This document shows positions 26,181-33,358 of a DNA stretch of 44,855 bases, piece by piece. The DNA comes from Candidatus Parabacteroides intestinigallinarum. Its GTDB lineage: Bacteria > Bacteroidota > Bacteroidia > Bacteroidales > Tannerellaceae. Location: positions 1-44,855 of the forward strand of contig DXEN01000029.1 in assembly GCA_019114945.1 (NCBI GenBank), given 5' to 3'. A model generated the notes under the pieces. The model was not told where the DNA came from, made no database searches, and was given only the letters and a program-made list of their open reading frames with translations. A program made the translations under genes and the position numbers. How positions within the stretch are numbered: the stretch's first letter is position 1; each line of letters starts with the position of its first letter.

Positions 26181-27119
26181 TTACGCTTGTTCCCATTGTT
26201 CGCGCAGCAACTTCACGGCGGCGGGAACTACTACATTCCGATCGCCTTGGCAACCGCACTCGAAGCTGACGTACTTGTCGTAACCGATCATCTTCAGCCC
26301 CTTAAAACCGTCGATGTAATTATCGGCATCGCCATCCTCGCCCGGCATACTGCGACGCTTACGGCTCGCTATGTGCACATGTTGCAGGTATTTGCCTCCG
26401 GAGAGGAACGCACCCATATCGGACGTCTCTTCCCATGTCATGTGCCAGAAGTCGCCCAAGCAGCGTACGCCCGGGTTATTGATGTCGCGACAAATCGACG
26501 CGGCGTCGGCCACCAAGCGGAGATAGAAGGCCTCTTGTCGGTTCAGCGGCTCAAGGATCACCGTCGTCCCGTGTTGGGCGGCGTATGTGCCCATCTCGTT
26601 GAATTGCTCGCACAGGAAATCCCGGGTTTCCATCGTATGGGGCAACACCGGTACTTGCGAGTTGAACGCCGGCACGATGATGACACCTACGGAACCTAAC
26701 TCGCCCGCAGCGGCGATAATCTCCTTCATCGTGTCCATACATTGCTTACGAATCGCTGGATCGGTAGAAAGGATGAATCCCTTGAAACCAGCGCAAATCG
26801 CGCTGACCTGGATATTACGGCCTTTCAACGCCTCCTTAATCTCGTTTACCCGTCCAGCTAATCCTCCGCCGCCCGGTTCGAATCCGACGACACCCAACTT
26901 CTCCATGAAATCGAACTTCTCTTTTAAGGTCTCGCCCGGGGCGATGCCTTCTTGGAAAGAAAGCTTCAACTCCAGATTCTTCCCTGTTTGCTCGGTCGTC
27001 TTAGGAGTCTCGCCCGTAGTCGTCGGCTTGGAAGTACAAGCCGCGAACGTGGTGCTACCCGCCGCGAGAGCGGTGCCCGCCAACGTCGCTTTCAAAAAGT
27101 TTCTTCTATTGATCGTCAT
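26181..27119 (-). CDS. Tat-exported lipoprotein, sugar phosphate isomerase/epimerase (TIM barrel)
   Basis: The 312-residue protein carries a Tat signal (NRRNFLK, residues 4-10) and a lipobox ending FAAC with Cys28. It should therefore be folded before export and lipid-anchored. The mature part is an AP-endonuclease-2/xylose-isomerase-like TIM barrel: GVVGFEPGGGG, VSAICAGFKGF, VILEPLNRQEAFY, CLGDFWHMTWEE, and HVHIASRKR with GYDKYVSFECG. These keep the Glu, Asp, His and Glu residues that bind a divalent metal in the family. It follows the Gfo/Idh/MocA gene by 40 bp. Proteins of these two families cooperate in 3-keto-sugar metabolism, so a role in oxidised-sugar conversion is plausible but unproven. 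Confidence 0.88.
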   Translation of the reverse strand: MTINRRNFLKATLAGTALAAGSTTFAACTSKPTTTGETPKTTEQTGKNLELKLSFQEGIAPGETLKEKFDFMEKLGVVGFEPGGGGLAGRVNEIKEALKGRNIQVSAICAGFKGFILSTDPAIRKQCMDTMKEIIAAAGELGSVGVIIVPAFNSQVPVLPHTMETRDFLCEQFNEMGTYAAQHGTTVILEPLNRQEAFYLRLVADAASICRDINNPGVRCLGDFWHMTWEETSDMGAFLSGGKYLQHVHIASRKRRSMPGEDGDADNYIDGFKGLKMIGYDKYVSFECGCQGDRNVVVPAAVKLLREQWEQA

Positions 27120-27159
27120 AATTTATCCCACTATTGAATGAATCTCGCAGACGATTCTT

Positions 27160-28545
27160 TTATTTCTTCTCCAACGGCTTGCCCGGTACCGGAACGGTAA
27201 ATCCGCTCATATCCATCTTGCCCAGGTTCAAATCCTTCGGCGTATAATCCAACGCGGAAGCGGTCATAGCGTCCCACGTGGTCTCGGCGCCCGTGTAAGC
27301 GGACTCGCGTCCCATAATGGCAGCCATGTTCGCCACGGCTGTCTCCGAAGCCTGCTCGATCGCCTTGCCACCGCGGATACAGTTGATCCAGTTCACGTGC
27401 TCCAGCGTATACGGATCGGTTTGCTTGAAGTTCGCCTTCTCCGCCTCGAAGTCATATTTCCAAAGCACGTTGCCCGCCAAGTCCTTGATCTCCATCGTCG
27501 AGCTATCCCATGAGCCCTTTGTGCCTTGGATAAACTCACTCACATTGTTGGCGCAACCATCGATCTGGCGACACATACTGTGCAAGTGGATACCGTTCTC
27601 CATCGTGAAGTCCACGCTAAAATTATCGTATTGATCACCGGTCAGACGGCGTTGGCGAGAGCCGAAACCGACAGCCTTCACCGGTCTCAACCCACTAAAC
27701 CATGTAAACACGTCGATGTTATGTACGTGCTGCTCTACGATATGATCACCCGAGAGCCATTTCCAGTTTACCCAGTCCTTGATCATCCATTCGCAATCGC
27801 TCCAGCCTGCCTGACGTTCACGATACCAAAGCATATTCTGGTTCCAGTAGACGATACCACCCGTGATTTCGCCGATCATGCCTTCCATCACTTTCTTATA
27901 CGACTCTACGTAACTGCGTTGGTGGTGGCGTTGCGTACCGGTTACGACACACAAGTTCTTCGCGGCGGCTTGTTTCGCCGTGGCCATGATGGTCCGATAA
28001 CCTACCGGATCCACGCAAATCGGTTTCTCCAAGAAAGAGTGCTTTCCCTTTTCCGTAGCGTATTGGAAATGAGCCGGACGGAATACGGGCGGAGTGGCAA
28101 TGATAACCACATCCACGCCACTATCGATTACCTGCTTGTAAGCATCCAAACCTACGAAACGCTTGTCCGCGGGGATATCGATGCCCTTCTCGTCTTTCAA
28201 CTTCTTCGCCAAATCGTCCACACGCTCTTGGAACGTATCGCCCAGCGCCGTGATCGTTACGCCATTAGCGGCGTTCAAGAAGTTGAAGGCCGCTCCGGAG
28301 CCGCGTCCGCCGCAACCAATAACGCCGGCTTTCAATTCCTTACCGTCCGTCGCCAAATCCGGTAATTCAGGAATGTAATAACTGCCCGCCTCTTTCAAGG
28401 GCTTCGTCGCACCCGCACCGTTTCCGCCGCCGGAGCAAGAGGTTAATGTGCTTACGGCGCTACCTGTGCTAATCGCGCCTAAAGCGCCGGCCATCGCCGT
28501 GGTTTTCAAGAAAGATCTTCTGCTGATACTGTTTTCTTTTTTCAT
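27160..28545 (-). CDS. Tat-exported lipoprotein, Gfo/Idh/MocA-family oxidoreductase
   Basis: The 461-residue protein has a Tat motif (SRRSFLK, R9-R10) and a lipobox LTSC (Cys37). A Rossmann nucleotide-binding domain then begins VIGCGGRGSG, with the family motif FLEKPICVDP further along. The C-terminal alpha/beta domain has DHIVEQHVHNIDVFTW, equivalent to the catalytic DxxxH region. Tat export fits the known case of glucose-fructose oxidoreductase, which carries its NADP into the periplasm. The cofactor must therefore be tightly bound and re-oxidised in place. The directly upstream membrane cytochrome is an obvious candidate electron acceptor, but this is inference. Confidence 0.9.
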   Translation of the reverse strand: MKKENSISRRSFLKTTAMAGALGAISTGSAVSTLTSCSGGGNGAGATKPLKEAGSYYIPELPDLATDGKELKAGVIGCGGRGSGAAFNFLNAANGVTITALGDTFQERVDDLAKKLKDEKGIDIPADKRFVGLDAYKQVIDSGVDVVIIATPPVFRPAHFQYATEKGKHSFLEKPICVDPVGYRTIMATAKQAAAKNLCVVTGTQRHHQRSYVESYKKVMEGMIGEITGGIVYWNQNMLWYRERQAGWSDCEWMIKDWVNWKWLSGDHIVEQHVHNIDVFTWFSGLRPVKAVGFGSRQRRLTGDQYDNFSVDFTMENGIHLHSMCRQIDGCANNVSEFIQGTKGSWDSSTMEIKDLAGNVLWKYDFEAEKANFKQTDPYTLEHVNWINCIRGGKAIEQASETAVANMAAIMGRESAYTGAETTWDAMTASALDYTPKDLNLGKMDMSGFTVPVPGKPLEKK

Positions 28546-28565
28546 GATATGATCACTTTTGAATA

Positions 28566-30146
28566 TTATTTATTGAATTCACATACTACACGGAAACCAA
28601 TACCTTTGATGTCCGAGTACCACCAGATACTCTTCGGTTGCTGAGGATCGGTCTTCAGCCAAGCATCGTGCTGGGTGCAGGCGCGGGCCGCGCAACGCAG
28701 ATCCGCAGCGTCGGAGGTATAATTGCCACCCCGTACAACCCACTCGGTTCCTTCTGTCACCAGCGGATCCGTCACGTCACTTCCGCCTTTCGCATAGGCT
28801 TCCGGATCATACTTGTCGGCACAATATTCCATCACGTTACCCAGCATATTCTTCAAACCAAAAGGATTGGCTTTCACGCTCTCCGGCTCTTGGGTACGGT
28901 TATTGCTATTCTTGCCGTAGATAACATACGAACTGATGCTATCGGTCTTCGCCGCGAAGAACTTACGCCAGAAGCCCTGGTCGGAGAAGTCCTTCGGGTT
29001 ACCACTAAAGAAATAGGGTGTCTGCGTGCCTCCACGTGCCGCATATTCCCATTCAGCCTCGGTCGGCAAACGATACGTCTTGCCCGTCTTCTTGGAAAGC
29101 CATTGGCAGAAAGTCTCGGCGGCGTAGTGTGTCATCGTAATCGCCGGCCGATCGCCGCTACCCCATCCCTGATCGGGGAAGCCGAAAGGCGGTGTCGGAC
29201 CGGAAATGCCATCCACCGTCACGTCAGGGTCGCTATTGTTCGCATAGACAGTCTCGGGCGGCGTGCGTCCCTCACTCATCGTGCTACCGTAGAATGCCCA
29301 ATATTGATCCCATGTCACCTCTACCTCCGCCATGAAGAAGGGACTGAGGGTCACATTACGCACCGGTGCCTCATCCGCTTTATGGAAAGCCTCTTTCTCC
29401 GGACTACCCATCTGGAAAGTACCTCCGGGAATCGCGATCATCTTAAACGATACCATCGTACCAGGGATTTGCTCCACGTAATCCTCGAAAGAGGTCACCG
29501 GCGTAGCGGCCTTGAAGAAAAGGCTCGTATCAACCGGCGCCGACGCGCTTCCGGCTCCTGGCACACCCACCATGCGCGAGTGATTATAATTCGGGTTATA
29601 GTGCCCCGCGTCGAGGTGACAGCTGATACATTGCAGGTCCAGCTTCTCCTCGTTGTCATCGTAATATAAGTGCGCCGTTACGCCATCGTCCGTGATACCT
29701 TCCGGAAACAGGTTCTGGTGGCAATCCTTGCACGCCTCGTTCGGGATATATTTTACCGCATGCTCCAATTCCGACTTGGTATCCCAATTGAAGTCCGCGC
29801 TATCTTTCGTCAGATACGACCATAGGTCTTTCATCCCCAGTTTCGCCTTCGCGCTGTAGTGCGCCCATGTGTCGGTCTGGGGCGGCAGGTGGCAGGCCAC
29901 ACAATGCGTTTTCACGCCACTCCCATTGTTGACGTGCGTAGAGAGTTTCCAACTTCCCTCTACATGGGGATGCACGTGGCACATCATGCACGACTCATCC
30001 GTCGAGAAATAGACCGATGTCTTATACAACGCCGCCGCAATGCCTCCTCCCGCGATTAATCCGAGGAGAAGGATGAACCACTTACTCGTAAAAAAACTTT
30101 TCTTCCGTTCACCGGAATACCGATCTGAGAATTTATTTTTTGTCAT
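28566..30146 (-). CDS. Tetraheme NapC/NirT-type cytochrome fused to a SUMF1/FGE-like domain
   Basis: A 526-residue fusion. Residues 1-22 are basic, and 23-44 form a membrane anchor. Four CxxCH heme motifs follow at 53-57 (CMMCH), 82-86 (CVACH), 139-143 (CKDCH) and 173-177 (CISCH), with the NapC/NrfH-like spacing SxxLSTHVNN between the first two. Such proteins pass electrons between the quinone pool and periplasmic enzymes. From about 231 comes a SUMF1 domain: GGTFQMGSPE, RLPTEAEWEYAARGG, LGNVMEYCADKY, VVRGGNY, GIGFRVV. The loop after RGGNY, where formylglycine-generating enzymes carry their copper-binding Cys pair, has no Cys before RCAAR, so FGE activity is unlikely. It is the first gene of the leftward cluster. 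Confidence 0.92.
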   Translation of the reverse strand: MTKNKFSDRYSGERKKSFFTSKWFILLLGLIAGGGIAAALYKTSVYFSTDESCMMCHVHPHVEGSWKLSTHVNNGSGVKTHCVACHLPPQTDTWAHYSAKAKLGMKDLWSYLTKDSADFNWDTKSELEHAVKYIPNEACKDCHQNLFPEGITDDGVTAHLYYDDNEEKLDLQCISCHLDAGHYNPNYNHSRMVGVPGAGSASAPVDTSLFFKAATPVTSFEDYVEQIPGTMVSFKMIAIPGGTFQMGSPEKEAFHKADEAPVRNVTLSPFFMAEVEVTWDQYWAFYGSTMSEGRTPPETVYANNSDPDVTVDGISGPTPPFGFPDQGWGSGDRPAITMTHYAAETFCQWLSKKTGKTYRLPTEAEWEYAARGGTQTPYFFSGNPKDFSDQGFWRKFFAAKTDSISSYVIYGKNSNNRTQEPESVKANPFGLKNMLGNVMEYCADKYDPEAYAKGGSDVTDPLVTEGTEWVVRGGNYTSDAADLRCAARACTQHDAWLKTDPQQPKSIWWYSDIKGIGFRVVCEFNK

Positions 30147-30200
30147 CTGTTCCTATGATATACTATTACACCCACTTGCGATTTGGTCGAAAAACCGCAA

Positions 30201-30234
30201 TAAAAGTAGTACATTCCTTTCTATATAGGAAAAA
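30201..30234 (-). promoter_or_regulatory. Weak candidate promoter of the cytochrome-oxidoreductase operon
   Basis: On the minus strand TTTTT (30234-30230) is followed after 21 nt by TACTTTTA (30208-30201), one change from TAnnTTTG. It lies about 55 nt before the cytochrome ATG. The match is modest. Confidence 0.25.
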
Positions 30235-30301
30235 CATACCACTTTATTTAATAAATTTGTCGTCTTGTTTACGCTTATTTACCATTGAAGAGGGGAAAAT
30301 G

Positions 30302-30374
30302 CACGGAAGGAGAGGCTCGAACTCCCGACACCTGGTTTTGGAGACCAGTGCTCTACCGACTGAGCTACTTCCGT
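30302..30374 (-). tRNA. tRNA-Trp (anticodon CCA)
   Basis: On the minus strand the acceptor arms ACGGAAG (30374-30368) and CTTCCGT (30309-30303) pair perfectly. The D-arm has AGCTCAGTCGGTAGAGC. The anticodon stem CTGGT/ACCAG encloses the loop CTCCAAA, giving anticodon CCA, and the T-arm holds GTTCGAGCC. The discriminator base is G, as in tRNA-Trp, and the CCA tail is not encoded. In many Bacteroidota a tRNA-Trp gene sits near tuf/secE; this one is isolated, with its own promoter. Confidence 0.96.
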
Positions 30375-30383
30375 ATGCGACCG

Positions 30384-30414
30384 CGAAAATACGCCAATTA
30401 TTTGAATTGGCAAA
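30384..30414 (-). promoter_or_regulatory. Promoter of tRNA-Trp with a palindromic spacer
   Basis: On the minus strand TTTG (30414-30411), 19 nt, then TATTTTCG (30391-30384) form an almost perfect Bacteroidota promoter. Transcription would start at the first bases before the tRNA. The spacer contains the inverted repeat GCCAATT-N5-AATTGGC (30393-30411), which looks like a protein-binding site. Confidence 0.65.
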
Positions 30415-30473
30415 TGTTTCAACTAAAAACATAACGAACAAAACGAACTTCCCGGAGAAGATAGGTACATTGA

Positions 30474-30540
30474 CAAAGACACATACGTGTGTTGGCATTT
30501 TAACATACGTGCGTTGGTAAAGACACATACGTGCGTTTAC
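30474..30540. repeat. Second GCACGTATGT-type repeat cluster, inverted to the first
   Basis: Three units of ACATACGTG(C/T)GTT lie at about 30481, 30504 and 30525, about 22 nt apart. The 27 nt at 30491-30517 are the exact reverse complement of 154-180. The cluster lies in the gap between tRNA-Trp and metY and is not coding. Confidence 0.8.
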
Positions 30541-30568
30541 AGAGGAATTCATGAATTAGCATTAGAAA

Positions 30569-30602
30569 TTTTGAATTCGTAAGTCATAAATCCTTATTTT
30601 CG
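30569..30602 (+). promoter_or_regulatory. Candidate promoter of metY
   Basis: TTTTG (30569-30573) and TATTTTCG (30595-30602) are 21 nt apart. AAAGGA precedes the metY ATG as a ribosome-binding site. The -7 word is the same as that of tRNA-Trp. Confidence 0.5.
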
Positions 30603-30636
30603 CGATTAGATTCAGAGTTTTAATAGAAAGGAAAAT

Positions 30637-31914
30637 ATGACGAACAAATTAAAACCGGAGACCCTGTGCGTACAGGCCGGTTGGCAACCCAAAAACGGTG
30701 AGCCGCGCGTGCTCCCCATCTATCAGAGTACAACTTTCAAGTACGATACGAGCGAACAAATGGCCAAGTTATTCGATCTGGAGGAAAGCGGTTATTTCTA
30801 TACACGCTTGCAAAACCCCACGAACGATGCCGTAGCCGCGAAAATAGCGGCCTTGGAAGGAGGCGTAGCCGCTATGCTGACCTCTTCCGGACAAGCCGCC
30901 AATTTCTACGCTTTATTCAACCTTTGCGAGGCGGGCGATCATTTGGTATGCTCTTCCACTATCTATGGCGGGACATTCAACCTATTCGGCGTAACCGTGA
31001 AGAAACTGGGAATCGATGTCACGTTTGTCGACCCGGACGCGCCGGGGGAGGAGATATCGGCCGCTTTCCGACCGAATACCAAGGCATTGTTTGGCGAGAC
31101 ACTTTCCAATCCGGGCATGAATGTATTGGATATCGAGAAGTTTGCCCGTATCGCTCATAGCCACGGCGTGCCCTTGATCGTGGACAACACGTTCGCGACA
31201 CCTATCAATTGCCGCCCGTTCGAATGGGGCGCCGATATCGTGACCCACTCTACTACCAAATATATGGACGGACATGCCACCAGCGTAGGAGGAGCCGTGG
31301 TGGATAGCGGTAATTTCGACTGGGACGCGCATGCCGATAAGTTCCCCGGCTTGACCACTCCGGACGAGTCGTACCACGGACTGACCTATACGAAAGCTTT
31401 CGGCCGCATGGCTTACATCACCAAAGCGACCGCCCAGCTGATGCGCGACTTGGGAAGCATCCAATCGCCCATGAACGCTTTCCTGCTGAATCTTGGCCTG
31501 GAAACACTTCACCTACGGATGCCGCGCCATTGCCAAAACGCCCAACAAGTAGCGGAATGGCTGGAGGCGAACGAGAAGGTAGCTTGGGTAAACTATCCGG
31601 GATTGAAAGGGAATAAGTACTATGAGTTGGCACAGAAATACATGCCGAACGGCACGTGTGGCGTAATCGCCTTCGGTTTGAAAGGTACGCGCGAGGACGC
31701 TATCCGTTTCATGGACCGATTGAAGATGATTTGCATCGTGACACATGTGGCCGATGCCCGCACTTGCGTACTGCATCCCGCCAGCCATACACACCGCCAA
31801 CTGACGGACGAGCAACTCATCGAGGCCGGCGTAGCCCCCGATTTGATCCGCCTCTCCGTCGGTATCGAGAACGTAAACGATATCATCGGCGACATCGAGC
31901 AGGCACTGGGATAA
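30637..31914 (+). CDS. metY: O-acetylhomoserine sulfhydrylase (MetY-type PLP enzyme)
   Basis: It makes homocysteine (or cysteine) from O-acetylhomoserine (or O-acetylserine) and sulfide. The 425-residue protein is of the Cys/Met metabolism PLP fold. The PLP lysine is K208 in HSTTKYMDGH; the substrate and PLP-binding phrases YTRLQNPTND, LTSSGQAANF and ETLSNPGMNVLD are typical. The end IRLSVGIENVNDIIGDIEQAL is also characteristic. The insert and length fit MetY and not the shorter MetB/MetC enzymes, although annotation between these is often loose. It appears to be a single gene. No SAM riboswitch is visible in the 260-bp upstream region. Confidence 0.92.
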   Translation: MTNKLKPETLCVQAGWQPKNGEPRVLPIYQSTTFKYDTSEQMAKLFDLEESGYFYTRLQNPTNDAVAAKIAALEGGVAAMLTSSGQAANFYALFNLCEAGDHLVCSSTIYGGTFNLFGVTVKKLGIDVTFVDPDAPGEEISAAFRPNTKALFGETLSNPGMNVLDIEKFARIAHSHGVPLIVDNTFATPINCRPFEWGADIVTHSTTKYMDGHATSVGGAVVDSGNFDWDAHADKFPGLTTPDESYHGLTYTKAFGRMAYITKATAQLMRDLGSIQSPMNAFLLNLGLETLHLRMPRHCQNAQQVAEWLEANEKVAWVNYPGLKGNKYYELAQKYMPNGTCGVIAFGLKGTREDAIRFMDRLKMICIVTHVADARTCVLHPASHTHRQLTDEQLIEAGVAPDLIRLSVGIENVNDIIGDIEQALG

Positions 31915-31923
31915 GCGATTTCT

Positions 31924-32033
31924 GAATTACGAGATACGAGTTACGAATAAAGAGTTATGCATATTGAATCCTAATATCTTCTATTCCTAAAGAAAAGGAT
32001 ATATTATACCGTGCAACTCGTACCTCGTAATTC
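31924..32033. repeat. Inverted TTACGAG repeats between metY and the glycosyltransferase
   Basis: GAATTACGAGATACGAGTT (31924-31942) and AACTCGTACCTCGTAATTC (32015-32033) are inverted copies matching at 18 of 19 positions, with 72 nt between. They could form a stem between convergent genes and belong to the TTACGAA/TTACGAG repeat family seen at 35.7, 35.86 and 44.5 kb. Confidence 0.75.
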
Positions 32034-32046
32034 GTGTCTCCGCAAA

Positions 32047-33192
32047 TCATAGTTTACTGAGCCTTTCCATCCAATATCCGGCGATGCGGCGCAGACGTGT
32101 TACAGGACAAGGTTCCCGCAATAGATCCTCGCGGAACTCCCGAAGAATCAACCAATCGGCTTGCTTGACCCAATGGCGAAACGTTTGGTTTTCCGTATGC
32201 CGCTCGGAAAGAGACAACAAGACATCCAGATCGAAGCGATCCGATACCGCGCCCGCACCGGAAATAACCGCATCGTGGGCATTGCAAGCTTGCTCGATAT
32301 GCGTGGGGACCATCAATACCGGTTTATTCAGATACATCGCCTCGCATACCGACTCGAAGCCGGCCGTCGTGGCATAGGCCTTCGCCCCCGCCATATAATG
32401 GACGAACAACGTATCGTTCAGCTGATGGAACGAGAGATGGTCATCTACTTTCAACTCGGCGGGAACCCCTTTTTTATCCCAAAAGAAATGCAAGGCGACT
32501 TCCGGATGCCGGGCATGCCAAGCACGGACCTCCTCGCTAAATCCGCTATTCAACAAATAACCGTGTAAATAATTACCCTCGGAAGGCTCCAAGGACAATA
32601 CTTCCCGCCGCAATAAAGGAGGAACCACCACGATTTTCTCATCGGGCACCTCATGCATTTTCCGGAAAGACAACGCTAACTTCCTCGATGCCCCGATCGC
32701 GGTCAGACGAGTAAAGAAACGCAACGACGCCAGCGAGAATCTGTTCTCTTTCGGAAACTCAAAGTCGGGATGCAAAAATAAATATTGATGAGCGATACAT
32801 ATCATAGCGGCTTTCGGACGAAAGACCCAATAGGTCAATCCCGTCAATAACTCGTAGAAATTCACGACCACATCCGCCTCCGTTTCACGGATCATACGCT
32901 GGATATAACGAATACTCCCTACATATTTATTGGTGCGGCACAGATTGTAAACGACACTACGGACGATATGAACCTGCTTGTTCTTGGCCGTCGGCAGGAA
33001 ATTCGGGCTCTCAAACGAATAGATGGGCGCATGGATCTTATCGACAAAGAAAGAGGGCAAACGCCTGGCCGGACTTTTTCCTACCAACACGCCAACAATC
33101 GTATGCCCCTCCGACTCCAACTTCTGCCGTAAGGACAACGCTTGGGTCAGATGCCCACGCCCCTCACCTTGTATGATAAATAGAATCCGCAT
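32047..33192 (-). CDS. GT-B-fold glycosyltransferase (MurG/GT28-like)
   Basis: This 381-residue predicted cytoplasmic glycosyltransferase begins with a Rossmann-like MRILFIIQGEGRGHLTQALSL, the glycine-rich nucleotide-sugar transferase start seen in GT28-like proteins. It has a C-terminal donor site (about 275-315): VHYMAGAKAYATTAGFESVCEAMYLNKPVLMVP, the usual GGFESVxEA(L/M) phrase. The sequence is close to the family annotated as MJ1255/VC2487-type glycosyltransferases, whose acceptors are unknown. No polysaccharide cluster surrounds it. It appears to be monocistronic. Confidence 0.85.
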   Translation of the reverse strand: MRILFIIQGEGRGHLTQALSLRQKLESEGHTIVGVLVGKSPARRLPSFFVDKIHAPIYSFESPNFLPTAKNKQVHIVRSVVYNLCRTNKYVGSIRYIQRMIRETEADVVVNFYELLTGLTYWVFRPKAAMICIAHQYLFLHPDFEFPKENRFSLASLRFFTRLTAIGASRKLALSFRKMHEVPDEKIVVVPPLLRREVLSLEPSEGNYLHGYLLNSGFSEEVRAWHARHPEVALHFFWDKKGVPAELKVDDHLSFHQLNDTLFVHYMAGAKAYATTAGFESVCEAMYLNKPVLMVPTHIEQACNAHDAVISGAGAVSDRFDLDVLLSLSERHTENQTFRHWVKQADWLILREFREDLLREPCPVTRLRRIAGYWMERLSKL

Positions 33193-33240
33193 ATTTGATT
33201 ATGCAAAAAAACATCGTTTATATTACAATACCACGACCAT

Positions 33241-33295
33241 GACGTTAAAAATGCATAAAACACAGAAGGCTCGCTCTTCACAGGGCGGGCCTTCT
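33241..33295 (-). terminator. Terminator after the EF-G paralogue
   Basis: On the minus strand AGAAGGC (33295-33289) pairs with GCCTTCT (33270-33264), with further partial pairing inside. It is followed by GTGTTTTATGCATTTTT. Confidence 0.7.
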
Positions 33296-33358
33296 CTCGT
33301 TTAATTGCAAATATTAAAATTATGATGACATTTTTCCTTCATACTCGCACGATGGCGC

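Noticed and set aside
30302-30540. tRNA-Trp as an integration site for a genomic island
   Set aside because: No integrase gene and no direct repeat of the tRNA 3' end is found in the window.
33239-33304. Short rightward frame (21 codons) before the EF-G paralogue's 3' end
   Set aside because: It is made of the terminator hairpin sequence and has no ribosome-binding site.
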